A program made the translations under genes and the position numbers. From positions 1 through 49,052 of the forward strand of contig CAMBCF010000024.1 in the NCBI GenBank assembly GCA_945864585.1: a stretch of DNA of 49,052 bases, read 5' to 3'. The DNA is from Bordetella parapertussis (lineage in GTDB: Bacteria > Pseudomonadota > Gammaproteobacteria > Burkholderiales > SG8-41). Positions 1-8,625 of this stretch are shown piece by piece (the first letter of the stretch is position 1; every line of letters begins with the position of its first letter). Below the pieces are notes generated by a model. It had not been told where the DNA came from, did not search any database, and saw only the letters and a list, made by a program, of their open reading frames with translations.

Positions 1-192
1 AAAAGTGACGCTAGCAAGGCTTAACCATGCGCTGCAGCGAACGGCGGCGGGCGGTCGCAATTGCAATCGGCGCGCCGCGTGGCCGTCGTCGCTGAGCTTG
101 GGTCATTGAGTGGCCGCTTCGGAGTAGGCGCTATGACGGCTTCGGGTCGATTCCAGTCATAGCCCGTCAGATTGATTCACGACATTTACAAC

Positions 193-1287
193 TTAAGCGA
201 AGTTGACTTCCCGTCCTGTATCCGATGCCTGCCGCAACGCATCGACAAAGTGATGCAAATCCACGGCGGTATCGAACGTGGGATGGCGGCTTTGCCCGGT
301 GCGGATTGCATGAGCGAAGCCGCTATACATCTGCCCTACGTTGTAGGGCGCCACTCGCGGCATGCCCGGTTGCACATGGATAAAGCGCGCGGGGATTTCC
401 AGCTCGGTTAAGTTGTTGCCGCCGCGCGCACCGTACAGTTGCACCTCGCACAACTGCGGCGAATCCTCGCCGGTGGCGACCAGCGTGCCTTCGCGCCCGT
501 AGACCTCCATGCGGTAGCCGCTGCCGGCCCACGGGATCGCGGCGACATGCACCGACGCAACAGCACCGCTCGCCAGTTGCCCGCTGACCAGCACGTTGTC
601 CGGCGAGGTAACGTCAACCAGCCGCTTGGTGTCGGTCTCGTACCAATGCCTGACCTGGGTGGTAATTTTGCAGGTTACGTTTTTGAAGTTGCCCGCGACG
701 AAACGCAAGGCATCGATGGTGTGCCCGTTGGCGATGGTCAGCGTGTTTGCGCCTAGCGTGATATCGCGCTGCCAGGTACGGCTGGCGGTACGTTCGAGCA
801 CGCCATCACGCATCAGGCTCACGCGGCAGGCGAGCACTTCGCCCAAGTAGCCGGATTCGATTTGTTCCTTCATAACCATTAACGGCGGGCTGACGCGCGA
901 TTGCAGGCCGACGGCGGTCTGCACGCCCTTGGCTTTGGCCAGCGCGGTGAGTTCGATTGCTTCAGCGGTCGTTCTGCCCAGCGGCCATTCGGTATACACA
1001 TGCTTGCCGGCTTCCAGTGCGGCCTTGGTCGGCTCGTAGTGCGAGGGCACGCGCACCACCACCGCCACCGCGTCGATTTCCGGTGACGCAACCATCTTGC
1101 GAAAATCGTTGAAGGCAAGCCTTGCGCCATATTTTTTGCGTGCCGCTTCCGCGCTCTCCGGCTTGGTGGTGCACACGGCGGTGAGTTCGAAATCCGCGCT
1201 ATGAGCCAGTGCCGGAAAGTGCGCGCGGCTCGCCCAAGTGGAACCGCCGCCCGCGCCTATAAGTCCCAAACGAATTTTGTTTGCCAT
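193..1287 (-). CDS. Gfo/Idh/MocA family protein, Gal80-like
   Basis: A 364-residue NAD(P)-dependent oxidoreductase-type protein, probably cytoplasmic. The N-terminus carries a Rossmann dinucleotide loop (GLIGAGGGS, residues 8-16). The position that in most family members reads EKP, with the catalytic lysine, here reads EWP (in HVYTEWPLG, about residue 98). This tryptophan form is what I recall from Gal80-like members, so ordinary sugar dehydrogenase activity is doubtful. The C-terminal half has the family's beta-sheet dimer domain, with NGHTIDALRF near the middle. The ATG at 1287 is preceded by AGGA at suitable spacing. It is the last gene of a minus-strand run behind hydantoinase B (63-base gap), so it probably serves the same pathway. 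Family is firm; substrate and catalytic competence are not. Confidence 0.85.
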   Translation of the reverse strand: MANKIRLGLIGAGGGSTWASRAHFPALAHSADFELTAVCTTKPESAEAARKKYGARLAFNDFRKMVASPEIDAVAVVVRVPSHYEPTKAALEAGKHVYTEWPLGRTTAEAIELTALAKAKGVQTAVGLQSRVSPPLMVMKEQIESGYLGEVLACRVSLMRDGVLERTASRTWQRDITLGANTLTIANGHTIDALRFVAGNFKNVTCKITTQVRHWYETDTKRLVDVTSPDNVLVSGQLASGAVASVHVAAIPWAGSGYRMEVYGREGTLVATGEDSPQLCEVQLYGARGGNNLTELEIPARFIHVQPGMPRVAPYNVGQMYSGFAHAIRTGQSRHPTFDTAVDLHHFVDALRQASDTGREVNFA

Positions 1288-1350
1288 GATACGTTATCCT
1301 AAGTAATTGATTTTATTCACTTAATTAGATATCCCTTTAGCCGTGGCCTA

Positions 1351-3261
1351 TCAACTGCAACACCGGCACTGCATCGCGAACGCGACGCGCTCTTCCTCGG
1401 TTAACTTTTCGAGTTCGGCGTTGTGATCGTGTAGTGGTGCGGGCGCAATCGGCAACAGCGATTCTGCAATCGGTTGATCGTGCGGCAAACCTTGCGCGCG
1501 CATATGCGAGCGGCGTGTTTGCGTTGCCGCTGCATCGATGATCAGCGTATCGCCCACAAACACCACGCCATAGCTTGCCTCGGCGGATGCACGCGTGATG
1601 TAGCCGCAACGCACATCGCGTTCGAGTGCTGCGAGATCACGTTCCAGCGGCGAGCCATAGCCGCCACCGCCACCGGAGCGCAGGATGTAAGCGTCGCCCG
1701 CTTGCAGCACTTGATTCAACGCCTTGCCATTGGCGAAGTGTACTTCCTCACTTTTGCCGAAACGATGCAGCGCGACGCCGTTGCCCAATCCCGACATGCC
1801 GCCATTCAGACCCCACGGTTTGCACTTGACGCGATCCATCTGCGAACTGAAACGAATAGGGTGGCGCGCCTGCACCACTTGCTCCGTGCCCAGCCCGCCG
1901 CGAAAACGGCCCGCGCCGCCGGAATCAGGCCGCAGACAATAACGCTCCACCAGCAGCGGAAATTTCGCTTCCACCTGCTCCGACGGGCCGTTGTGCGTAT
2001 CGCCGTCATTCATCGCGATGGTGGCATTTTGGCCGTCGCTGTCAAATTTTGCGCCCCAGCCGCCGCCGATCAAGCCGCCAAGATAAATGTAAAAGCTGTT
2101 GTCCTTGGGGCGGCGGCCATTGATGCGGCCAACCACCAGATCGGCGTGATGGCCGGCGATCACTTGATTGGGGAGTGCTGGCGCCAGCGCCTTGAAGATG
2201 GTATCGACCACCGTCATCGGATAACACATCCACATGCGCATCGCCGCTGGTTTCTCGGCGCTCACCACGCGGCCCGGCGGCAAAATGATGTCGAGCGCGC
2301 GAAAGGCGCCGTCGTTGATCGGCAATTCCAGCGCGGAAGTGAGGCACTTGAACGCCACCTGACAGCACGAGCGCCCGGCGGTGATGCCGGAGTTATAAAA
2401 GCCCTGCACCTGCTTCGATACCTCGGACAGATCGACGGTCATGCGGTCGCCCTTGATGGTGACGCGCACCTTGATCGGCACGCGCTGGCCGACGTTAATA
2501 CCATCATCGTCCATGAAGGATTCGGCCTCATACACGCCATCGGGCATTTCGCGCACGCGTGCGCGCGCCAGCGCCTCGCTTTGATCCATGATGGCGGCGA
2601 TGCCGCCCAGCACCTCGGCGCGGCCATATTTGCGGATCAAATCAAGAAAGCGGCGCTCGCCGGTTTTCACCGCGGCGATCTGCGCACGAAAGTCGCCCAT
2701 CGCGCGCTCCGGCAGGCGCACGGTGTTCTTGATGATCGCGATCAGCTCTTCGTTGGGCACGCCCTTGCGATAGATTTTCACGATCGGCATCTGCAGGCCT
2801 TCGGAAAAAATATCCGTGGTGCCTTCCATCAACGTGCCACCGACATCCGGCCAATGCGCCATGCAGCAGGAAAATCCCACCAGCGCGTCATCGTGGAAGA
2901 TCGGCACTGTGAACGTCATGTGGTTCAGGTGCGAGCCGGTGATGTAGGCATCGTTGGTGAGCAGAATGTCGCCCGGCTCCAGACTCTCTACGCCGAAATG
3001 CACGAGCTTCGCTTTCACAGTGTCGCTCATGCCGCGTATGAACATCGGCAGACCGAGCCCGATCGACACCGTATTGCCCTCGGCGTCGAAGATGCCGACG
3101 GTGAAGTCGAGCGCCTCGTAGATGATCATGTTGTAGGCCGTGCGCATCAAGTTGATCTTCATCTCCTCGGTGACGGCGATCAGTCCGTTGCGTACGATTT
3201 CGGTTACTACCGGGTTGATGCGGGCGGCGGATTGCGCCTTTGTCTCGGCCACGGCATCCAT
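1351..3261 (-). CDS. Hydantoinase B/oxoprolinase family protein
   Basis: A 636-residue protein of the HyuB / 5-oxoprolinase C-terminal family. With HyuA it forms an ATP-dependent hydrolase that opens cyclic amides such as hydantoins or 5-oxoproline; the related acetone carboxylases use the same fold. Typical segments are visible: MRTAYNMIIYEALDFTVGIF near residue 40, LTNDAYITGSHLNHMTF near 100, HWPDVGGT near 135, and a glycine-rich end (RSGGGGGYGSPLERD). The ATG at 3261 lies two bases after the HyuA stop, with AAGGAA inside the HyuA 3' end, so the subunits look translationally coupled. The substrate cannot be read from sequence; an amide or lactam-type carboxylate would fit the neighbourhood. 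Confidence 0.92.
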   Translation of the reverse strand: MDAVAETKAQSAARINPVVTEIVRNGLIAVTEEMKINLMRTAYNMIIYEALDFTVGIFDAEGNTVSIGLGLPMFIRGMSDTVKAKLVHFGVESLEPGDILLTNDAYITGSHLNHMTFTVPIFHDDALVGFSCCMAHWPDVGGTLMEGTTDIFSEGLQMPIVKIYRKGVPNEELIAIIKNTVRLPERAMGDFRAQIAAVKTGERRFLDLIRKYGRAEVLGGIAAIMDQSEALARARVREMPDGVYEAESFMDDDGINVGQRVPIKVRVTIKGDRMTVDLSEVSKQVQGFYNSGITAGRSCCQVAFKCLTSALELPINDGAFRALDIILPPGRVVSAEKPAAMRMWMCYPMTVVDTIFKALAPALPNQVIAGHHADLVVGRINGRRPKDNSFYIYLGGLIGGGWGAKFDSDGQNATIAMNDGDTHNGPSEQVEAKFPLLVERYCLRPDSGGAGRFRGGLGTEQVVQARHPIRFSSQMDRVKCKPWGLNGGMSGLGNGVALHRFGKSEEVHFANGKALNQVLQAGDAYILRSGGGGGYGSPLERDLAALERDVRCGYITRASAEASYGVVFVGDTLIIDAAATQTRRSHMRAQGLPHDQPIAESLLPIAPAPLHDHNAELEKLTEEERVAFAMQCRCCS

Positions 3262-3263
3262 GG

Positions 3264-5345
3264 TCAGTTCCTTTTGATTTCGATGATCAGGTCGCCGAAG
3301 GCGTCGACCTCGAGCCTATCGCCGGGATGCATCACCGTGGTTGAGGCATGCTCTTCGATCAACGCCGGGCCGGCGATGCGGTTGCCTGCCTTGAGCGCGC
3401 TGCGCTGGTAGGTCGGCGTGTCGAGGTAGCCCGCGCCCGCAAAGTAGACGGGACGCGTGCCATTGAACGCTTCAGGTTGCGGCTGCGGCCCGCCTTGCGC
3501 TATGTGTTCGAAAGGCGGCTTGCGCATCTCGCCGACGATGGCGCTGCGCAGGCTGACGATCTCGGCCTTCTCCTGCGCCACCGAAAAACCATAGCGCGTC
3601 TGATGCACCGCGTCGAAGCGGCTCTTGATGCCGTCGCGATCCTGATTCTGGAACAGCTCCAGCGGCAGATCGACGGTGACCGCGTGCTCCTGTCCCACAT
3701 AACGCATATCGGCGGCGCGCCTCACTGTCGTTGCGCTAAGCGTGCTAAGCGTGGCCTGACCGCGCGTGACGGTGGCGCGGCCACGTTCTTCCATTTGCGC
3801 GAACAACGCTTCCATGTCCGCGAACGACGCCTCGGCGAGCGGCGTGAACCAGGTGCTGACAAAATCGCGGCGCAGGTCGGCGACCAGCATGCCATAGGCG
3901 GAGAAATGCCCCGGCGCGCACGGGATCACCACCGTGCCGATCTGCAGTTCACGCGCCACCATCGCCGCGTGCAGCGGCCCAGCGCCACCATAGGCGACCA
4001 GCGCGAAGTCCGCGGCATCGAGGCCGCGCTCGGTAGTCACCCAACGCACCACGTTCGCCATCTGGGTGGCGGCAATGCGCAATATACCTTCGGCCGCCTC
4101 GACCAGATCGAGGCCGAGCGGCGCTGCAATTTTTTCACTCAGGGCGCGGCGTGCGGCCTCGATATCGAGCTGCATTTCACCACCGAGAAAACGCTCGGCG
4201 CCGAGCCGGCCGAGCACCAGGTTGGCGTCGGTGATCGTGGGCTCCTTGCCGCCCAGCCCGTAGCACACCGGACCGGGCTGCGCACCGGCGCTCTGCGGCC
4301 CCACGCGCAGCGCATTGCCGAGCTCGACGCGCGCGATGCTGCCGCCGCCGGTGCCCACTTCCTGGATATCGATCATCGGCATCTGAATCGGCAGGCCGGT
4401 GGCATAGCCGCCGATCAACGAGCTGCCGGTCATCAGCACCTCGCCGTTGTAAATAACGCCGGCCTTGGCGGTGGTGCCTCCCATATCGAAAGCGATGGCG
4501 TTGCGCATGCCGATGCTGTCGCACAGCGCCTTGGCGCCGATAACACCTGCCGCCGGGCCCGACTCCAGTATGCGTATGCACGAGTGCCGCGCATCGGCGA
4601 CGTCGAACAGGCCGCCGGTCGACTGCACGATGAGAAAGGTGCCGGCGAAGCCCGCGGCGTCGAGGTGCGTCTCCATCTCGGTGAGGTACTGGCGCACGCG
4701 CGGCCCCACATAGGCGTTGGCGGCGGCAGTCGAGGTGCGCTCGAACTCGCGGTATTCCTGACTCAGTTCGTGCGACGCGCTGACGAAGAGTTGCGGAAAT
4801 TCCTGCTCGATGATCTGCTTTGCGCGTTGCTCGTGTGCCGGGTTGCGGTACGAGTGCAAAAACAGGACCGCGATCGACGCCACCCCCTGCGCGACGGCAG
4901 CAGCGGCCACCGTGCGCACCTGTGATTCGTCCAGTTTGATCAGCACCGCGCCCTGCGCGTCGATGCGTTCGCTGATTTCGAAGCGCAGGTCGCGCTCGAT
5001 CAGCGGCACGTGCCGCTTAAAAAACAGGTTGTAGGACTCCGGCCGGTTGACGCGGCCGATCTCGTAGATGTCGCGAAAGCCCTGCGTCGTCAACAACGCG
5101 CAGCGCGCGCCGCTGCGCTCAAGGATGGTGTTGATCGCAACCGTGGTGCCGTGAAGAAAAAGCCGCGTCGCCTGGAAACGGACGCTGGTTCTGGCCACGC
5201 CCTGCGCAATGCCGGACACTAGGTGCTGCGGCGTGGTCAGCGTCTTGCCGAGCTGCAATTCGCCGGTGGTCTCGTTGAATGCCGCCACGTCGGTGAAGGT
5301 GCCGCCGACGTCGGCAGCGAGTCGGATGGGAGCGGAATCTGTCAT
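3264..5345 (-). CDS. Hydantoinase A/oxoprolinase family protein
   Basis: A 693-residue protein of the HyuA / 5-oxoprolinase N-terminal family, the ATP-binding partner of the HyuB-type subunit directly downstream. The actin/ASKHA-like phosphate loop DVGGTFTDV is at residues 13-21. A second phosphate motif, FDMGGTTAKAG, lies near residue 290, and YGGAGPLHA near 455 is also characteristic. Length is normal for a stand-alone A subunit. It is the first gene of the minus-strand cassette hyuA-hyuB-Gfo/Idh. The ATG at 5345 has only a weak upstream ribosome site. No promoter is obvious in the 240 AT-richer bases before it. Distinguishing hydantoinase from oxoprolinase or acetophenone-carboxylase-like activity is not possible from this sequence. 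Confidence 0.92.
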   Translation of the reverse strand: MTDSAPIRLAADVGGTFTDVAAFNETTGELQLGKTLTTPQHLVSGIAQGVARTSVRFQATRLFLHGTTVAINTILERSGARCALLTTQGFRDIYEIGRVNRPESYNLFFKRHVPLIERDLRFEISERIDAQGAVLIKLDESQVRTVAAAAVAQGVASIAVLFLHSYRNPAHEQRAKQIIEQEFPQLFVSASHELSQEYREFERTSTAAANAYVGPRVRQYLTEMETHLDAAGFAGTFLIVQSTGGLFDVADARHSCIRILESGPAAGVIGAKALCDSIGMRNAIAFDMGGTTAKAGVIYNGEVLMTGSSLIGGYATGLPIQMPMIDIQEVGTGGGSIARVELGNALRVGPQSAGAQPGPVCYGLGGKEPTITDANLVLGRLGAERFLGGEMQLDIEAARRALSEKIAAPLGLDLVEAAEGILRIAATQMANVVRWVTTERGLDAADFALVAYGGAGPLHAAMVARELQIGTVVIPCAPGHFSAYGMLVADLRRDFVSTWFTPLAEASFADMEALFAQMEERGRATVTRGQATLSTLSATTVRRAADMRYVGQEHAVTVDLPLELFQNQDRDGIKSRFDAVHQTRYGFSVAQEKAEIVSLRSAIVGEMRKPPFEHIAQGGPQPQPEAFNGTRPVYFAGAGYLDTPTYQRSALKAGNRIAGPALIEEHASTTVMHPGDRLEVDAFGDLIIEIKRN

Positions 5346-5590
5346 CGACTGCGGCTACTCTTAAGGTGAAAAGAACTCAAATTTCTTGAAAAATCAAGGC
5401 GCGCGTCGCACACACTCTAATCAGCCACCAACGCAAGTCCGAGATCAACATTCGCTTTCGTCGTCGAGTTTATTTCCCACCGTCAAACCCCTCGGCAGAC
5501 ACAGCCCAAATTCTACTGCGATTTATGAAAAAGAAATCGACGCCGCTACCTCTGATGTAAAAAAATTCATATTCTCGGAGGCAAGCGGAC

Positions 5591-5965
5591 ATGAGCAGCA
5601 TCATGGGAAGCGGCGATTTCGCCTATTAGGCTCAGGATGGTTGGGCGAAATGGCCCGACGGCTGGGATAGCGGCGATGTCGCCGCGGTCGGCGTCGATCG
5701 GCGGGACAATGTCTACGCCTTCAATCGCCGCCCGCACCCGATCGTGGTATTCGATCGCGCTGGCAACTTCGTGCGCTCCTGAGGAGAGGGTGTGTTCAGG
5801 AACCCGCACGGCGTCCACATGGGCACCGATGACACCATCTTTCTGACCGACGACGGTGACCACACGATGCGGCAATGCACCCTTGACGGCAATAGACGTT
5901 ACGAAACCCAGTGGAACAATCTACATCGCCCTAGCCTGGATTTCCACGGAGCGGAATTTCCCTAA
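5591..5965 (+). pseudogene. Broken NHL-type beta-propeller gene
   Basis: Reading one frame from the ATG at 5591 gives a protein like the six-bladed NHL / peptidyl-glycine-amidating-lyase-like propellers: VGVDRRDNVYAFNRR, then HPIVVFDRAGNFVRS, then PHGVHMGTDDTIFLTDDGDH. Two in-frame stops interrupt it, TAG at 5627-5629 and TGA at 5780-5782. The second falls where family members have RSWGEG, so it looks like a TGG to TGA change. After about residue 105 homology stops, well short of the roughly 300 residues of an intact propeller. A decayed, 3'-truncated gene is the simplest reading. Readthrough is unlikely because the C-terminal blades are missing. Confidence 0.75.
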
Positions 5966-6240
5966 GAACTGACTGGGATCGGCCTCCGGTTGGCGTTCTC
6001 ACCGACGTGGTTAGAGCGTGGGTCGAGGGCAGTGTCTGCGGGCGCATTTCCCTCGTATTGCAGGTCGGCGAACACTCGATCTTGCGGCTTTCGCCATCGA
6101 ATCAAGCTCGAACTGACCCTTGCCAAATGCTGAGTATATAGGGTGCCCTGATAGCAGGGTTCAGGCAGCCGTCATTCCAAATGTATGACGCATGCGCGTG
6201 TCTGATTGTTTGCCGGGCGTGCAGGAATAATCCGATAGTT

Positions 6241-6360
6241 CTATAGTGAAGGTGCCATGGTGGAACGGCTTACCGTCGAGATGAATACGCCGAAGGCTAG
6301 TGCGATGGCGGCTTGGCTGTGGCCGCCTTGGTAGAAGGCATCGGCTAAGTTTTGGTTGAT
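6241..6360 (-). pseudogene. HTH tail of a transposase-like gene (remnant)
   Basis: One minus-strand frame, between an undefined start near 6360 and a TAG at 6241-6243, reads as a short helix-turn-helix: FYQGGHSQAAIALAFGV followed by FISTVSR. This resembles the C-terminal HTH that ends REP-associated tyrosine transposases and some other transposases (GxYSxxxIAxxFGVHYSTVSR). Nothing upstream in this frame extends it, so only the tail survives. It abuts the gamma-glutamyltransferase tail on the opposite strand. I recognise the motif, not a full family alignment. Confidence 0.4.
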
Positions 6361-6547
6361 TATCGAATCGCGAGTTGATAAAGCGGTAACGGATCAACTC
6401 TCGAATCTGGGGCACAAGGTTGGGTCGTGGCAAGACGTCGAGTGGCGCGCCGACGCGGTTTGCGCGATACGCGTGAATGACGAGTACGGATTTCTGGGAG
6501 GGGCTGCTGATCCGCACGATCCGTGCTACCTGCCGGCCATCTGTTAG
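6356..6547 (+). pseudogene. C-terminal remnant of gamma-glutamyltransferase
   Basis: About 60 codons resemble the extreme C-terminus of gamma-glutamyltransferase-family proteins: IESRVDKAV, LSNLGHKV, AVCAI and GFLGGAADPHDP, matching the family pattern GHxV...AI..D...G.L.GA.DPR. The frame is closed upstream by a TAG at 6332-6334, and the expected catalytic threonine and small-subunit body are absent, so this is the tail of a lost gene rather than a small functional protein. From 6548 to 6753 there is an AT-rich patch (6550-6590) and nothing else I can identify. Confidence 0.55.
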
Positions 6548-6753
6548 AAATGTTATGTAACTATTTTTTTTATTATATATTTTTACTGAATGACTGCTAC
6601 TCCATCGCCCGAGAAGAACTTCATTCGCTCCCGCCCCTCGCGTCACTCGGCACGTGCGCCGGTTTACTTAACAACTTTTCGTCGGGCTTGCGATGTGATA
6701 ACGCAAGACTTGAGCCTGCGCCCGCTACGCCTGCGCGCAGTCGTCTAAGAGAA

Positions 6754-7932
6754 TCAATGAATCGCCGCGATCACCTTGCCGATAAACGCATTCAGCGATT
6801 CGGTGGAATCGATCCAGCGCACCACCATCAGCAGATCGTTTTGGGCATCTACGTATACGATATTCTGGCCCGCGCCGTTGAAGGTGACCGCGGACTCGGG
6901 GGCGGCTGACAGGCGCTTCTTGCCCGGGTTGAGATACCAATTGGCGAATCCGTATTCGGCATTGGCCGGGCCGGGGGTGCGCGCCTGGCGTATCCATTCG
7001 GGCGAGACGATCTGGCGGCCGTGCCACTGCCCGCCGCGCAGGAACAAATAGCCGAAGCGCGCCATGTCCCAGGCGTTGATGAACATGCCGCCGCCATAAT
7101 GTCCGCCGCCGGGCACCGACTGCATACGCTGCCCGTCGAGTTGTATCCAGGAATTCTCATAGCCTAACCAGCGCCAGGTAATGGATGCGCCGATTTGCTC
7201 CATCACCTGTTCGCGCAACACCTCCGGCAGCGGGCGGCGCCAGACATGCAGCGCAGCCAATGCCAATACGTTTATGCGCACATCGTTGTATTTGTAGCGG
7301 CTACTGGGCGCATACAGTTTGCGGTTGGCCCAATCGTCCGGTTTGCCTTCCGGCCGGTCGGCCCAATCCGGCTTGCCCCACAGCGTGCCCTGCCAATCGC
7401 TGGTCTGACGCAGCATATGGTCCCAGGTGATCGGCTGGTTATGCGGCGCGTCGAAGAGCGCCACGTCGGCAGGCATGTAACCGGCCACCCGGTCATTGAC
7501 GTCACGGATCAGGCCCTTCTGCCATGCCAGCCCCACCACGGTGGTCAGGAACGTTTTCGCCACGCTGTGGGTCATATCGACGCTTTGCGTTTCGCCCCAC
7601 TCGGCCACTACATAACCGCGACGCACGATCAGCCCGTTGATTGGGGCGCGCACCTTGGTGGGCCCGATCAGCCCGCCGAAATACGGCTCGCGGACGCCAA
7701 AGCTCTGCGCCCATGCCATCGCCTGATCGCGGGGCGCAGGATTGTCTTTGGTCTTGACGAAACGCACAGCCTCGCCCAACGCGGCGGCATCCATGCCCAC
7801 TTGCGCAGGTGTACGCCGCTGCCACTCAAACCGGTCCGGGAAATAGGCGGCGGCAGGGTTAGCGCCAGACTGCGCGAGCGCGCTGCCGGCAAACGCCAGC
7901 CAGATCAACAAATAGCATAAGTGACGCATCAT
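6754..7932 (-). CDS. Exported serine hydrolase, beta-lactamase (class C) fold
   Basis: A 392-residue serine hydrolase of the beta-lactamase/penicillin-binding-protein-like group. A signal peptide is clear (MMRHLCYLLIWLAFAGSALA, cut before QSG), so it should act in the periplasm or outside. The SxxK nucleophile motif is SVAK at residues 123-126 and a Y-N-D second motif is near 215-217. HYGGGMFINAWDMARFGYLF near 280 is typical of the family's C-terminal half. Such proteins are usually esterases, amidases or peptidases rather than true beta-lactamases. It is the last gene of the minus-strand group Bug receptor - FAD oxidoreductase - broken Bug receptor, only 25 bases after the end of the broken Bug frame. 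It may prepare an ester or amide substrate for uptake. Confidence 0.88.
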   Translation of the reverse strand: MMRHLCYLLIWLAFAGSALAQSGANPAAAYFPDRFEWQRRTPAQVGMDAAALGEAVRFVKTKDNPAPRDQAMAWAQSFGVREPYFGGLIGPTKVRAPINGLIVRRGYVVAEWGETQSVDMTHSVAKTFLTTVVGLAWQKGLIRDVNDRVAGYMPADVALFDAPHNQPITWDHMLRQTSDWQGTLWGKPDWADRPEGKPDDWANRKLYAPSSRYKYNDVRINVLALAALHVWRRPLPEVLREQVMEQIGASITWRWLGYENSWIQLDGQRMQSVPGGGHYGGGMFINAWDMARFGYLFLRGGQWHGRQIVSPEWIRQARTPGPANAEYGFANWYLNPGKKRLSAAPESAVTFNGAGQNIVYVDAQNDLLMVVRWIDSTESLNAFIGKVIAAIH

Positions 7933-7957
7933 GCGGGCTCCAATTTAACCCTGCGCA

Positions 7958-8625
7958 TCAGTCAGCACGCGCGCCACTGCTCTTGACCACCTTGGTCCAT
8001 TTTTCGATCTCTTCCCGAATGTAAGCTGCGAATCGTTCAGGCGTGCTGCCCACCACCTCCAGCCCCTGCGCAGTGATTCCACGCCCGCCATCGACGCAAA
8101 CATCGCGCCGCCCAGATGCGACGTTGTGCCATTGCCCGATGAGCCGTAATTCAGTTTGCCCGGATTCGCCTTGGCATAGGCGATAAATTCTTTTACCGAA
8201 GCGGCGGGAATCGACGCATGTAACACCAGCACGTTTTCGCTGGTGGTGATCAGCGTAATCGACGCGAAATCCCGTAGCGGCTGATAGCTCAGCTTCGGAT
8301 TCAGTGCCGGCGCAATGGCGAGCGTGCTTACGTTGCCCAGCATCAAGGTGTAGCCGTCGGGGTTAGCCTTCGCCACCATTTCACCGGCGATGGTGCCGCC
8401 GGCGCCGGGACGATTGTCCACCACCACCGACTGCTTCCAGGCTTCATTCAAGGACAGCGCAACTGCGCGCCCCACAATGTCGGTGCCAGCGCCCGGCGTA
8501 AAGGGAACGATGATGCGTATCGGCCGCGCGGGATAGTCCTGCGCCATGGCGCCACATGCGAGCAACAGCAGAAAGGCCAGCGAGGGCGTTCGCCGCGCGA
8601 AAATACGGCCTGCCGTATCAGCCAT
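7958..8625 (-). pseudogene. Bug-family receptor gene with internal deletion
   Basis: The N-terminal part is a normal Bug/TctC periplasmic receptor: start at 8625, signal sequence LAFLLLLACGAMA, then YPARPIRIIVPFTPGAGTD and VVDNRPGAGGTIAGE. It runs normally to HLGGAMFASMAGVE (near 8085). The expected C-terminus (GITAQGLEVVGSTPERFAAY ... KWTKVVKSSGARAD, stop at 7958-7960) follows at once but in a different frame. About 110 codons in the middle, covering the second lobe, are therefore missing. The out-of-frame read-on ends at 7945. The ATG overlaps the end of the upstream FAD oxidoreductase gene by 8 bases, so it was once translationally coupled. The product cannot fold as a two-lobed receptor. 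Confidence 0.85.

Noticed and set aside
1-192. Start of the window as a gene end
   Set aside because: No frame with recognisable features; only ordinary intergenic sequence with GGCCGCTTC-type motifs.
1474-4925. Two long plus-strand open frames opposite the hydantoinase genes
   Set aside because: They are His/Arg/Ala-rich, show no family motif and exist only because the GC-rich genes on the other strand leave the antisense frame open.
5591-5965. Stop-codon readthrough or selenocysteine at the TGA of the propeller frame
   Set aside because: A second stop (TAG) precedes it, the remaining blades are missing and no SECIS-like element was seen; decay is simpler.
6161-6646. 161-codon minus-strand frame
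   Set aside because: Overlaps the HTH and gamma-glutamyltransferase remnants in other frames, has no motif of its own and no ribosome site.
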